NCBI GenBank assembly: GCA_017547845.1
Contig: JAFYNZ010000036.1
Location: 1 to 53,287, forward strand
Length of the DNA: 53,287 nt
Direction of reading: 5' to 3'
DNA from: Muribaculaceae bacterium
GTDB lineage: Bacteria > Bacteroidota > Bacteroidia > Bacteroidales > Muribaculaceae
The position numbers were made by a program, and so were the translations under genes. How positions within the stretch are numbered: position 1 is the stretch's first letter; the number at the start of each line of letters is the position of its first letter. Of this stretch, positions 9,835 to 18,637 are shown piece by piece. The notes below the pieces were generated by a model, which was not told the origin of the DNA, made no database searches, and saw only the letters and a program-made list of their open reading frames with translations.

Positions 9835-11145
9835 ATGAAACACAATAGAAAAAGCCCTTGGTGGTGGCTCCCGTCCACCTACATGGCAGAAGGTCTGCCT
9901 TACTTTGCTGTCAATACGATAGCTGTCATGATGTATGCCCGTATGGGAGTGAGCAATTCCGATATGGCATTCTACACGGCTTGGCTTTATCTCCCGTGGG
10001 TGATTAAACCGTTTTGGTCACCATTCGTCGACTTGATCAAGACCAAGCGTTGGTGGACCATCACGATGCAATTTCTTATTGCTGCGACCATGGCAAGTGT
10101 CGCTTTCTGCATCAATCTTCCGACATTCTTCGCCACTACATTAGCAGCGTTTTGGATGATGGCGTTCTTCTCTGCTACTCACGACATTGCTGCCGATGGC
10201 TACTATATGTTGGCTCTCGATGATAGCGACCAAGCTGCTTATGTCGGGGTGCGTAGCACGTTTTATCGTATTGCAAGTGTCATCGGGCAAGGTGGACTTG
10301 TCATATTAGCCGGAAAGATGGAAACAGCGACGGGCGACATACCCATGGCGTGGAGCAGTGTCTTCGTAGTTTTGTCTTTATTCTTTGTGGCTGTCTCGTT
10401 TTATCACCTCTGGGCAATGCCGAAGGAGAGGACTTCCGGTGTCGAAAATCGTCAGTCGGTAGGCGATATCCTTAAAGGATTTGGTGACACATTCGTCACC
10501 TTCTTCAAGAAACCACATGTTGCCTCGGCTTTGGCGTTTATGCTCTTATATAGACTCCCTGAAGCCATGATGCTCAAACTGGTGCAGCCGTTCTTTATTG
10601 CCGACCGCTCGTTGGGTGGGCTTGCTCTGACCACAGAGCAAGTCGGATTTATCAATGGGACTGTCGGAGTCGTGGCACTCTTGCTTGGTGGTATTGTAGG
10701 GGGTGTCTGCATCTCAAGAGGCGGTCTGAAAAAATGGTTGTGGCCTATGGCATTGTCATTGACTCTGCCATGTGCATTCTATTGTTATCTGGCAATGGCT
10801 CAACCGACTGATTTGCTACTTATAAATGCCGGTATTTTTGTAGAGCAATTTGGATATGGCTTCGGTTTTACAGCATTTATGCTTTATTTGATACATTTCT
10901 CAGAAGGAGAGTATAAGACAGCGCATTACTCGTTCTGCACAGCATTTATGGCTCTCGGTATGATGCTTCCGGGTATGGTTGCGGGCTGGATACAAGAAGC
11001 TCTCAATGATGTATATGTTTTAGGTTTAGATGGTCCTCAGGGTTACATCAACTTCTTTTGGTGGGTGATGATTTGTTCGATAGCTACATTTGTGGTGTGT
11101 ACAATTGTGAAGATTGATCCTAATTTTGGTAAGAAAAAACAGTAA
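9835..11145 (+). CDS. ampG: AmpG-type muropeptide permease (MFS)
   Basis: 436 residues with about twelve membrane segments. The N-terminal WWWLPSTYMAEGLPYFAVN, WLYLPWVIKPFWSP and the FSATHDIAADGYYMLAL segment in helix 4 are typical of AmpG, which imports GlcNAc-anhydroMurNAc peptides released during wall turnover. ATG 9835 is preferred over the TTG at 9826. The gene sits between the SpoIID-like gene and a NamZ-type muramidase, with only one base to the next ATG, so function and context agree. A sugar/anion MFS carrier of another type is unlikely. Confidence 0.88.
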   Translation: MKHNRKSPWWWLPSTYMAEGLPYFAVNTIAVMMYARMGVSNSDMAFYTAWLYLPWVIKPFWSPFVDLIKTKRWWTITMQFLIAATMASVAFCINLPTFFATTLAAFWMMAFFSATHDIAADGYYMLALDDSDQAAYVGVRSTFYRIASVIGQGGLVILAGKMETATGDIPMAWSSVFVVLSLFFVAVSFYHLWAMPKERTSGVENRQSVGDILKGFGDTFVTFFKKPHVASALAFMLLYRLPEAMMLKLVQPFFIADRSLGGLALTTEQVGFINGTVGVVALLLGGIVGGVCISRGGLKKWLWPMALSLTLPCAFYCYLAMAQPTDLLLINAGIFVEQFGYGFGFTAFMLYLIHFSEGEYKTAHYSFCTAFMALGMMLPGMVAGWIQEALNDVYVLGLDGPQGYINFFWWVMICSIATFVVCTIVKIDPNFGKKKQ

Positions 11146-11146
11146 G

Positions 11147-12376
11147 ATGATGAGATACTTTTTGCATATTATATTGGCATGTGTAGCATTGTTCGGCAGT
11201 GCTCAAGTTAAAACGGGGCTTGAAGTCCTAAAGGAGCAAGATTTCGCTTTGCTTAAGGGTAAACGAGTGGGACTCATAACCAATCCTACAGGTGTCGACA
11301 ACAACCTTGTCTCAACTATTGATATCCTCTACAACGCCGATGGAGTCAACCTTGTGGCTCTATATGCTCCCGAGCACGGTGTCAGAGGCAATGCCCTCGG
11401 TGGTGAAAATATTTCTCAGACCAAAGATGCGCGCACCGGACTGAAGGTTTATTCACTTTACGGCAAGACTTACAAACCGACCGCTGAAATGCTCCGAGAT
11501 ATTGATATAATGGTCTACGATATTCAAGACATAGGTTGTCGCAGCTATACCTTTATATCTACAATGGGTAAAGCTATGGAGGCATGTGCTGAGAATGGTG
11601 TGAAATTTGTGGTGCTTGACCGTCCGAATCCTCTTGGAGGAGAAAAGGTGGAAGGTCCACTTGTCGAAAGTGGCTACAAGTCTTTCGTCAGTCAGTATCC
11701 GATTCCGTATGTATACGGATTGACTGCCGGCGAACTTGCGTTGCTACTCAATGGTGAAGGAATGCTTCGCAATGGTATCAAAGTCGATCTTGAGATTGTG
11801 CCGATGCAAGGTTGGGAGAGAGATATGCTTTGGGAAGAGACAGGTCTTCCATGGGTGTTGACATCTCCTCATATTCCACAACCTATTACAGCCATATTTT
11901 ATCCGGCTTCGGGCATCATCGGTGAGTTGAACACCATCTCTATCGGTGTCGGTTACACACTCCCTTTCCAAGCTTTCCTCGCGACTTGGATAGATGCTAT
12001 TAAGCTCTGCGACCATCTTAATGCACTTCAATTGCCGGGGTGGACATTCCGTCCCATCTACGCAAAGCCGTATTATGGTGCTGATCAGGGCAAGAGTGCA
12101 CAAGGTGTGCAACCATATATTACCGACTATAGCAAAGCCAACTTGAGTCTATTGCAATTCTATGTCGTCGAGGCTATAGAAAAGTTGTTTCCGACTCACA
12201 ATCCTATTAGAAATGCCAAGGAATCACGACTTAATATGTTTGACAAAGTCTGTGGTTCTTCCAAGATACGCAAGACATTTCTTGACTCCGGTTGCAAGGT
12301 GTCGTCCATAGAAGAGATGTGGACTGCACCGGCCGAAGAATTTCGTCAACGACGCAAGCCATATTTGCTTTATTAG
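11147..12376 (+). CDS. namZ: NamZ-family (DUF1343) exo-N-acetylmuramidase
   Basis: 409 residues from ATG 11147, with a signal peptide ending near residue 19 (LFGSAQ). DUF1343 proteins include NamZ, which releases MurNAc from the non-reducing end of peptidoglycan fragments. Family motifs are VGLITNPTGVD, the YAPEHGVRGN loop with Glu76 as likely catalytic residue, VYDIQDIGCRSYTF and VVLDRPNPLGG. The product is probably periplasmic or outer-membrane facing. Its MurNAc would be taken up and phosphorylated, matching the kinase gene downstream. The C-terminal barrel-like part (IRNAKESRLNMFD) is complete. Confidence 0.88.
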   Translation: MMRYFLHIILACVALFGSAQVKTGLEVLKEQDFALLKGKRVGLITNPTGVDNNLVSTIDILYNADGVNLVALYAPEHGVRGNALGGENISQTKDARTGLKVYSLYGKTYKPTAEMLRDIDIMVYDIQDIGCRSYTFISTMGKAMEACAENGVKFVVLDRPNPLGGEKVEGPLVESGYKSFVSQYPIPYVYGLTAGELALLLNGEGMLRNGIKVDLEIVPMQGWERDMLWEETGLPWVLTSPHIPQPITAIFYPASGIIGELNTISIGVGYTLPFQAFLATWIDAIKLCDHLNALQLPGWTFRPIYAKPYYGADQGKSAQGVQPYITDYSKANLSLLQFYVVEAIEKLFPTHNPIRNAKESRLNMFDKVCGSSKIRKTFLDSGCKVSSIEEMWTAPAEEFRQRRKPYLLY

Positions 12377-12450
12377 ATACTTTTCTGATTAAGATACCTT
12401 AAAAAAAGCGGTGTATATGGCATTTTGTTCCAACAAATTGCTGAATACTA

Positions 12451-12481
12451 ATTGAATTTTAAGAATTTAGTATTATCTTTG
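12451..12481 (+). promoter_or_regulatory. promoter of the amino-sugar kinase gene
   Basis: TTG at 12452-12454 and TATCTTTG at 12474-12481, 19 bases apart, match the Bacteroidetes -33/-7 pattern and lie 14 bases before the ATG. The kinase gene can therefore be transcribed apart from the salvage genes upstream. Confidence 0.7.
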
Positions 12482-12495
12482 CAAACATTACTATA

Positions 12496-13431
12496 ATGGC
12501 GTTATATAGACACATATTATTGGCAGATGCCGGGTCGACCAAAACAGAGTGGCGACTTATAGGCAGAAAGGGTGAGACAAAGGTTAGTCTTGTCACACCC
12601 GGTATTAATGCGCTCGTTACTGCCGATGATGTGTTGTGTGATATTATTGACCAAGTGAAACTCAAGGTGTGTGGCAGTCTCGATAGTGAGATTATCCTTC
12701 CGGAATATATGTGCACCACTATGATTGAGCCATCGCCCATAGATGAGATACATTTCTATGGTGCAGGTTGTGCCACAAATGCTGCAAAAGAGCGTATCCG
12801 TGAAAATATATCTTCGCGTTTCCCATCAAGTTTGATAGGTGTAGAAAGCGACCTTGTCGCTGCAGCCAGAGCAGTATGTGGAAAGACAGCCGGTGTGGCA
12901 TGTATTCTTGGCACAGGGTCGAATTCGTGTCTTTACGATGGCCGCATTATTGCAGCAAACACGCCACCGATGGGTTATGTGCTTGGTGACGAGGGTAGTG
13001 GCACTGCTATCGGTCGTCGCATGATATCAGATGCGTTTAAACATCTGATGCCGGAAGAGACGACTGCAAGGTTTATGGAGCTATCGGGTGCTACTTTGGA
13101 AGAAATTGTCAGCAATGTATATTCCAAGGTTGGAACAATTAAGACGGCACCTAACGCATATATCGCATCGTTTGCAAAGATTGCCTCGCAGATGATTGAC
13201 GATCCATATATTAGAAATCTTGTAAAAGAAGAGTTTAAGTCGTTTATCTCTCGCAATATAATGCAGTATCGACGTGTTAAGTCTCTCAAAATCGGTTTTG
13301 TTGGCTCTATTGCGGTCAATTTTGCAGATTTGTTGAAAGAGGTGTTGGATGAATTTGGGTTTAAAATGGGCAAGATATTAGACACCCCGATGGATGGTCT
13401 TGCTCGACATCATTCTCGCACTTCATTGTAA
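12496..13431 (+). CDS. murK-like: BadF/BcrA-type amino-sugar kinase (MurK-like)
   Basis: 311 residues of the ASKHA fold as in N-acetylglucosamine kinase and the MurNAc/GlcNAc kinase MurK. The phosphate-1 loop is LLADAGSTKTEWRL, the acidic centre GVESDLVAAARAV, phosphate 2 ACILGTGSNSCLYDG, and the adenosine region GFVGSIAVNF. GYVLGDEGSGTAIG is characteristic of GlcNAc kinases. It would phosphorylate MurNAc or GlcNAc freed by NamZ and the SpoIID-like enzyme. No etherase (MurQ) gene is present in the window, so the 6-phosphate product must be processed by a gene elsewhere. Confidence 0.85.
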   Translation: MALYRHILLADAGSTKTEWRLIGRKGETKVSLVTPGINALVTADDVLCDIIDQVKLKVCGSLDSEIILPEYMCTTMIEPSPIDEIHFYGAGCATNAAKERIRENISSRFPSSLIGVESDLVAAARAVCGKTAGVACILGTGSNSCLYDGRIIAANTPPMGYVLGDEGSGTAIGRRMISDAFKHLMPEETTARFMELSGATLEEIVSNVYSKVGTIKTAPNAYIASFAKIASQMIDDPYIRNLVKEEFKSFISRNIMQYRRVKSLKIGFVGSIAVNFADLLKEVLDEFGFKMGKILDTPMDGLARHHSRTSL

Positions 13432-13452
13432 AATTATAGAACTACTAATGAA

Positions 13453-14370
13453 ATGAAATATAGTGTAATGACATACGTTTTTGTTGCGTTTCTCGTTGTG
13501 ATTGGTGCTTTTAATGCCTCTTCACAAGAGACTCAATCTGCTCCAATGGTGGTCGAAACTCTGTTTGAGTATCCATCGGCGCCTGAGGAGATGCAAGATT
13601 GGACAGAACGCAACAATTGGCTCGTCGAAAACTTCTGGAAACCTTTTGATTTCAAGCAGAAGTCTGTCGGACAGTTTCAGCTTGATCATGCATTCAAGAC
13701 GTGGACTTATCCGATGAGGTTTGCTAACAAGGAAGTGGTTAATAAGAGTGTCGACAAACTTATCGCCACACTTGCAAAGCATCCTACATTGCTATATCAA
13801 TTTACTCGTTCGGCAGAGAATAATATTTATGGTAGTCAAGCAGAGGTATGGATTGATGAGGTATATGTGAAGTTTCTCAATGCCCTGATTAAGTGCAAGA
13901 AGATTTCCGACATCCGCAAAGTGCGTTATCAGTCTCAGCTCAATAGTCTTCAGAACTCATTGGTGGGCTCGAAGGCTCAAAAGTTTGATTTCATCGATCG
14001 TGGTGGTAAGAGTATCACTTTCAGTCCTGAAGCAAAATATACTATCATAGAGTTTGGTCATTCGGATTGCTCTGATTGTCAGATAGCACGCATTCACCTC
14101 GAGACTAATCAGAAGCTTCAGCAACTATCTAAGGATAACCAAGTTCTTGTCTATTTTATTATTCCTGATCTCGATAATGAGAATTGGGTGCAACAAGTCT
14201 CTGACTATCCTCACCATTGGACAGTAGGTGCTTCTGATAGTGTGGAAGAAGTGTACGACATCAGACTATCTCCTACGTTCTATCTTATCGGTCCAGATCG
14301 AAATATTCTCCTCAAAAATGTCACCGCTGATGAGGTGGTAAATACTGTAATTCAATTATTAGAACAATGA
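13453..14370 (+). CDS. DUF5106 thioredoxin-like exported protein
   Basis: 305 residues. The signal peptide is residues 1-25. The middle part is the DUF5106 helical region typical of Bacteroidales. The C-terminal half is a thioredoxin-like domain with HSDCSDCQIA as the CxxC active site near residue 205 and SPTFYLIGPD as the cis-proline segment (LSPTF). It probably acts as a periplasmic disulfide reductase or oxidase. The last codon overlaps the ATG of the DoxX-like gene by four bases, so the two are translationally coupled and may form a membrane redox pair. Confidence 0.75.
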   Translation: MKYSVMTYVFVAFLVVIGAFNASSQETQSAPMVVETLFEYPSAPEEMQDWTERNNWLVENFWKPFDFKQKSVGQFQLDHAFKTWTYPMRFANKEVVNKSVDKLIATLAKHPTLLYQFTRSAENNIYGSQAEVWIDEVYVKFLNALIKCKKISDIRKVRYQSQLNSLQNSLVGSKAQKFDFIDRGGKSITFSPEAKYTIIEFGHSDCSDCQIARIHLETNQKLQQLSKDNQVLVYFIIPDLDNENWVQQVSDYPHHWTVGASDSVEEVYDIRLSPTFYLIGPDRNILLKNVTADEVVNTVIQLLEQ

Positions 14371-14870
14371 AAAAGCTGCAGTCAATATTGAAAAATTTAT
14401 ATCTTGCATTGTCAGGATATTCCTACACCAATTTAGGACGATTGTTTTTGCGTCTATTCGTAGGCATAATGTTGATACAATTCGGTGTGCGTCAATTGAC
14501 TTATTTCCATGAAATCAAGTCGATTTTCCCATCAGTACTTGGTATGGACAGTGAGTTGTCGTTGATTGTTTTGATTTCAATCGAAATTATCTGCTCATTG
14601 TTTATCATGATGGGCTTTATGACTCGTCTTATGTCGGTGGTGCCGTTGGTGGTTATGATTGTGGCAGAGTATTACATTCTAAGCGATTTTACTCAACAGG
14701 CTTCCTATATGCTTAATTGGCAGCAACAAGGCTATTTGCCGGTGATGTTCTGCGGCATATATTTCTTCTTGTTGCTTGTAGGTCCGGGTAAAATTTCAAT
14801 AGACTATTTTCTTTCACTTCATATCATTCACACCGAAAATCGTAGTGAAGATGAGTTGGAAGAGGTGTAA
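14367..14870 (+). CDS. DoxX-like inner-membrane protein
   Basis: 167 residues with four hydrophobic segments (about 24-44, 62-84, 88-106, 124-143). GRLFLRLFVGIMLIQFGVRQ and the later MMGFMTRL resemble the DoxX/SURF4 family start and second helix. Such proteins are linked to thiol redox or quinone functions. Coupling to the thioredoxin-like gene upstream supports a redox role, but no catalytic residue is visible. Confidence 0.65.
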   Translation: MKKLQSILKNLYLALSGYSYTNLGRLFLRLFVGIMLIQFGVRQLTYFHEIKSIFPSVLGMDSELSLIVLISIEIICSLFIMMGFMTRLMSVVPLVVMIVAEYYILSDFTQQASYMLNWQQQGYLPVMFCGIYFFLLLVGPGKISIDYFLSLHIIHTENRSEDELEEV

Positions 14871-14891
14871 CACATCAATGATTATTGCAAT

Positions 14892-16004
14892 ATGAAAATA
14901 GCAGTTCTTATTTCAGGCGGTGTTGACAGTGCTGTGGTGGTGCATAGATTGTACAACCAAGGTCACGACTTGCATCTCTTTTACATACGTATCGGTATGG
15001 ACAACGGCGAAGGAGATTGTAGTGCAGAGGAAGACATTGAGATGTGTACCCTCATCGCACGCAAGTACAATCTGCCTTTCCAAGTAGTGTCACTGCACCA
15101 AGAATATTGGGACAATGTCATGCAGTATGCTTTGGATACAGTGCGCCAAGGACTTACTCCTCACCCGGATATGATGTGCAATAAGATGATTAAGTTTGGA
15201 TTCTTTGAGCAACGATGGGGTAAAGATTTCGATAAAACAGCGACAGGTCACTATGCATCTATTAAGGAGATTGACGGCAAGTACTATCTTGCTACGGCTG
15301 TCGATCCTGTCAAGGACCAGACAGATTTCCTTGCTCAGATTTCCTATGAGCAGTTGTCCCACCTTATGTTCCCTTTGGGTGATATCCCTAAGAATGAGGT
15401 GCGTCAGATAGCGCAAGAAGCGGCATTGCCTAATGCTAAGCGCAAAGACTCCCAAGGCATTTGCTTCCTTGGTAAAATCAACTATAACGATTTCATACGT
15501 CGCCACCTCGGTGAAAAGCCCGGACCAATTATCCAAATCGAAACCGGCAAAAAAATCGGTACGCATAAGGGCTTCTGGTTTCACACCATCGGACAACGCA
15601 AAGGCCTCGGTCTCAGTGGTGGTCCGTGGTATGTAGTTAAGAAGAATGTGCGTGACAATGTGGTCTATGTGTCAAATGGTTACGGCACAACACGTCAGTA
15701 TGGTCGACTCATTCACCTTGATGAAATGCATTGGATTTCAGGCAATCCTTTCCCGGAAGATTGCAAGGAGATGGAGATTAAATTCAAGAATCGCCATATG
15801 CCTGATTTCTTATCGGCTAAACTTACCAAGATTTCTGAAAGAGAATATGTCATTCTATCCGAAAAAGATGTGCAAGGCATCGCTCCGGGACAGTTTGCTG
15901 TAATCTATACACCTGACGCCAAGTTGTGTCTTGGTAGTGGTGTAATTACAGGAAAACCAATTAAAAACGAAGAAGAATTAGGCACGATTATTGCCGATAA
16001 CTAA
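14892..16004 (+). CDS. mnmA: tRNA-specific 2-thiouridylase
   Basis: 370 residues. It activates U34 of Glu, Gln and Lys tRNAs with ATP and inserts sulfur. The PP-loop is [11 protein letters not shown] at residues 6-16. The two catalytic cysteines are in [11 protein letters not shown] (about residue 97) and [18 protein letters not shown] and [13 protein letters not shown] are further family motifs. Length and domain order are normal. It belongs to the plus-strand housekeeping stretch and begins 21 bases after the DoxX-like gene. Confidence 0.95.
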   Translation: MKIAVLISGGVDSAVVVHRLYNQGHDLHLFYIRIGMDNGEGDCSAEEDIEMCTLIARKYNLPFQVVSLHQEYWDNVMQYALDTVRQGLTPHPDMMCNKMIKFGFFEQRWGKDFDKTATGHYASIKEIDGKYYLATAVDPVKDQTDFLAQISYEQLSHLMFPLGDIPKNEVRQIAQEAALPNAKRKDSQGICFLGKINYNDFIRRHLGEKPGPIIQIETGKKIGTHKGFWFHTIGQRKGLGLSGGPWYVVKKNVRDNVVYVSNGYGTTRQYGRLIHLDEMHWISGNPFPEDCKEMEIKFKNRHMPDFLSAKLTKISEREYVILSEKDVQGIAPGQFAVIYTPDAKLCLGSGVITGKPIKNEEELGTIIADN

Positions 16005-16024
16005 TAAAGAAAAATTAGAAAAGT

Positions 16025-16594
16025 ATGGATAATCGATGCAAATTAAATATGGTGGGTATCACCTATAGTCAGATAGAGCGAGGAGTGTATGCGATGATAC
16101 TTGAGCAAGAAGGGACCAATCGCCGCTTACCTATCGTCATCGGCACGAGTGAAGCTCAGTCTATAGAGTGCTGTCTGCAAAATATCAAGACTCCTCGTCC
16201 TTTGACACATGATTTGATGGTTTCGTGCCTTGCAAACTTTGGCGTTACGGTAGAAGAAGTTTATATCCGTCGACTTCCGACAGGTGTTTTTACAGCCGAT
16301 TTGAAGCTTCTTGGTATCGAGAAGTCTGTCATAGTAGATTCTCGTTCTTCTGATGCAATCGCTTTGGCATTAAGATGTAATGCACCTATTTATACATCGC
16401 AGGAGGTGATGGATGAGTCGGGATTTGATGCTAAAGAGACATCTAAACCTGAGACTAATGTCAAGAAAGAAAAGTCGTATGCAGAAATGAGCATCGAAAA
16501 ACTTTCGGAACTTCTCCGTAAAGCCGTTGAAAATGAGCAATATGAAGAAGCTTCGAAGATAAAAAGTGAGATTGATAGAAGAAATAACGAATAG
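16025..16594 (+). CDS. DUF151 bifunctional-nuclease family protein with UVR motif
   Basis: 189 residues. The N-terminal DUF151 domain (about 1-130) shows LPIVIGTSEAQSIECCLQ and VDSRSSDAIALALRCNAPIY, typical of the bifunctional nuclease family named from plants. Residues 150-186 form a UvrB/UvrC-interacting helix pair (LLRKAVENEQYEEASKIKSE). This fusion is common in Bacteroidetes. Nuclease activity in bacteria has not been settled as far as I know; a role in nucleic-acid stress is inference from the UVR motif. Confidence 0.8.
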   Translation: MDNRCKLNMVGITYSQIERGVYAMILEQEGTNRRLPIVIGTSEAQSIECCLQNIKTPRPLTHDLMVSCLANFGVTVEEVYIRRLPTGVFTADLKLLGIEKSVIVDSRSSDAIALALRCNAPIYTSQEVMDESGFDAKETSKPETNVKKEKSYAEMSIEKLSELLRKAVENEQYEEASKIKSEIDRRNNE

Positions 16595-16739
16595 TCAAAA
16601 GTTGCTGGAAATCTCTTCTTGATGCCTTTTTCAATCATAAAATCTTTTGAAATGAGTCAAAAAGTAGTGATTGAAGTCAAAAAATATTCGAAATGAAACT
16701 TTTTCTTCTTCAAAAATTAATTATTAAAAAAATTATTAC

Positions 16740-16747
16740 TATATTTG
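16740..16747 (+). promoter_or_regulatory. -7 element of the argR promoter
   Basis: TATATTTG matches TAnnTTTG and lies about 40 bases before the argR ATG in a very AT-rich stretch. No clear -33 element or ARG box could be picked out by eye. Confidence 0.5.
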
Positions 16748-16786
16748 CAATCAGTTATATATTAGTGCAACAATAAAACTATTACA

Positions 16787-17284
16787 ATGAAAAATCGTAA
16801 ACAAAGAGTAGAACTGATCGTTGAGCTTATTAAGAACAACTGTATCGGTAGCCAAGAAGAATTGGCAACTATGTTAGCAGAGAGAGGTTACAATGTGACT
16901 CAAGCTACTTTGAGTAGAGATTTGAAAATGTTGAAAACTACTAAGGTTCCGACCGACAGAGGTACTTATATGTACATCATGCCGGACACAAATTCTCTCA
17001 AGGACAAGCTTCTTGCTTCAGGTCAAATCGCAATGAACACTACTTATCAAAGCGGTTTTGTATCTTTGTCTTTCTCTGGCAACATTGCTATAATCAAAAC
17101 TCGCAATGGTTATGCTTCAGGTCTCGCTTATGATATCGATATGAGCAAGGCTCCTGAAATCCTTGGTACTATCGCCGGCTCTGATACTATCATGGCTGTA
17201 ATGCGTGAAGATATTGACGCTGAAAAGGCTCGCGAAGTATTTGCTCGTTTCTTGCCTCTTCACACCAATATCCCAATGATTTAA
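16787..17284 (+). CDS. argR: ArgR-family arginine repressor
   Basis: 165 residues. Residues 1-65 are the winged-helix DNA-binding domain (QEELATMLAERGYNVTQATL then SRDLKML). Residues 80-160 are the hexamerisation/arginine-binding domain with SGNIAIIKTRNGYA. The usual ligand motif GTIAGDDT reads GTIAGSDT (Ser132), so the first of two aspartates that contact arginine in known ArgR proteins is replaced. It may bind a different effector or bind arginine more weakly. A stem-loop follows the stop. The neighbours ArgC-like protein and SpeA support a link to arginine. Confidence 0.9.
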   Translation: MKNRKQRVELIVELIKNNCIGSQEELATMLAERGYNVTQATLSRDLKMLKTTKVPTDRGTYMYIMPDTNSLKDKLLASGQIAMNTTYQSGFVSLSFSGNIAIIKTRNGYASGLAYDIDMSKAPEILGTIAGSDTIMAVMREDIDAEKAREVFARFLPLHTNIPMI

Positions 17285-17314
17285 GGTGAATAGCAATTGA
17301 TTTAGTATTTTATT

Positions 17315-17354
17315 AATGAGTGGTAGGTGACCGTGTTTTCGCCTTCCACTCATT
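17315..17354 (+). terminator. stem-loop after argR
   Basis: A 13-base stem with one mismatch (17315-17327 with 17342-17354) around a 14-base loop. The T tract after it is short, so it could be a terminator or an attenuating structure before the ArgC-like gene. Confidence 0.6.
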
Positions 17355-17385
17355 TTAAGCATAATTTATCCAATCACTTTTATAG

Positions 17386-18288
17386 ATGATTAGTGTAGGT
17401 ATTTTAGGTGCTTCAAGTCCGACTGCAGGTGAATTAATTCGCCTTCTTATCAATCACCCGGACGTTGATTTGAAGACTGTCTCCGATACTTCCAAATCAG
17501 GTCAAAAAGTGTCGTCTGTGCATCATGGCTTGATAGGGGAGACCGACTTAGTGTTTACCACTGACGATGATTTCTCATCGTTGGATGTCTTGTTTTTGTG
17601 TCTTGATGGTCGACAAGTGGAGGAGTTTATGGACTCCTATGTTGTTGCAGAAAACCAATATATAATCGACCTTTCCGATTGTTATCGTGTGCAAAATCAA
17701 GATAGCAGATTTGTCTATGGATTGTCAGAACTTAATCGAAAACCGTTAGTGCGTGGGGCGCGTTTGGCAGTTGTACCGTCGGCTGTCGCTTCTGCCGCAT
17801 TGATATCACTTTTGCCGTTATTCAATGAGTCTGCAATTGACACCGATATCGACATTGAGGTGACTGGTGGTTATGATAAGATAGGTTATGTCGAAACTGA
17901 AATCATCTGCCAATTGCGAAAAATCCGTCCCGACTTCAATGCTAAGGTGAGCATTGCATATTCAGATGCTGAGGTTCGTCGAGGTATACGTGTCAAAACA
18001 ATGGTGCAGTCTAAGATGTCGACGCACGACGTAGTCAGAATGTATCAAGACCTCTACGATGACCATAACATGACATTCATCGTCGATCGACCTATGGATT
18101 TCATAGAGGTCGAGGGAACAGATAAATGTCTTGTCTACATTCAGAAGGCTGATTCCGGCTATATACAAATTGAGGCCATAGTCGATGGTAAACTCAGAGG
18201 TGGTGCCGGTGATGCTCTACACGTCATGAATCTCTTCTGTGGACTTCATGAGAAAATAGGTCTCTCACTTAAAGTAATAGGTTTTTAG
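17386..18288 (+). CDS. ArgC homologue lacking the catalytic cysteine
   Basis: 300 residues with the N-acetyl-gamma-glutamyl-phosphate reductase fold: an altered dinucleotide loop (GILGASSPTAGELIRLL in place of GASGYTG-EL), DLKTVSDTSKSGQ, DVLFLCLDG, IIDLSDCYR, and the C-terminal GGAGDALHVMNLFCGLHEKI. The active-site segment NPGCY-T of ArgC is replaced by VPSAVASAALIS, so the nucleophilic cysteine is missing. The SGAG and HRH motifs are also absent. It cannot work as a normal ArgC. It is intact in length and lies between argR and ssb/speA, so it looks like a preserved non-catalytic paralogue, perhaps a ligand sensor or partner (inference). Confidence 0.8.
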   Translation: MISVGILGASSPTAGELIRLLINHPDVDLKTVSDTSKSGQKVSSVHHGLIGETDLVFTTDDDFSSLDVLFLCLDGRQVEEFMDSYVVAENQYIIDLSDCYRVQNQDSRFVYGLSELNRKPLVRGARLAVVPSAVASAALISLLPLFNESAIDTDIDIEVTGGYDKIGYVETEIICQLRKIRPDFNAKVSIAYSDAEVRRGIRVKTMVQSKMSTHDVVRMYQDLYDDHNMTFIVDRPMDFIEVEGTDKCLVYIQKADSGYIQIEAIVDGKLRGGAGDALHVMNLFCGLHEKIGLSLKVIGF

Positions 18289-18289
18289 T

Positions 18290-18604
18290 ATGTCAGTCAA
18301 TAAAGTAATACTACTTGGAAATGTCGGTGCAGATCCGGAAATGAGGTATCCTGAGCAGGGTGTATGCATCGCAAAAATGCCATTGGCAACCAATGAAAGA
18401 AAAGGCGACTTGGAGATTACCGAGTGGCATAGACTTGTGATGACAGGCAAAAATGCCGAGATTGCTGAGAAATACATTCGCAAGGGCACTACGCTTTATG
18501 TCGAAGGTAAACTCCGCACATCTACATGGGAGGACAAACTTCAAATCAAGAGAAGTGTGACAGAAATCTATGTAGACAAATTTGAATTGTTAGGTAGAAG
18601 ATAG
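18290..18604 (+). CDS. ssb-like: short single-stranded DNA-binding protein
   Basis: 104 residues making one OB fold: VNKVILLGNVGADPEMRY, EWHRLVMTGKNAEIAEKYI, KGTTLYVEGKLRTSTW and a last strand ending DKFELLGRR. It stops right after the OB fold, so the flexible linker and acidic tip that recruit partner proteins in ordinary SSB are absent. It starts one base after the ArgC-like stop, indicating co-transcription. It is likely an accessory SSB rather than the essential copy. Confidence 0.85.
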   Translation: MSVNKVILLGNVGADPEMRYPEQGVCIAKMPLATNERKGDLEITEWHRLVMTGKNAEIAEKYIRKGTTLYVEGKLRTSTWEDKLQIKRSVTEIYVDKFELLGRR

Positions 18605-18637
18605 AATTTTAAATTGACAATATAGATATAATCAGAT

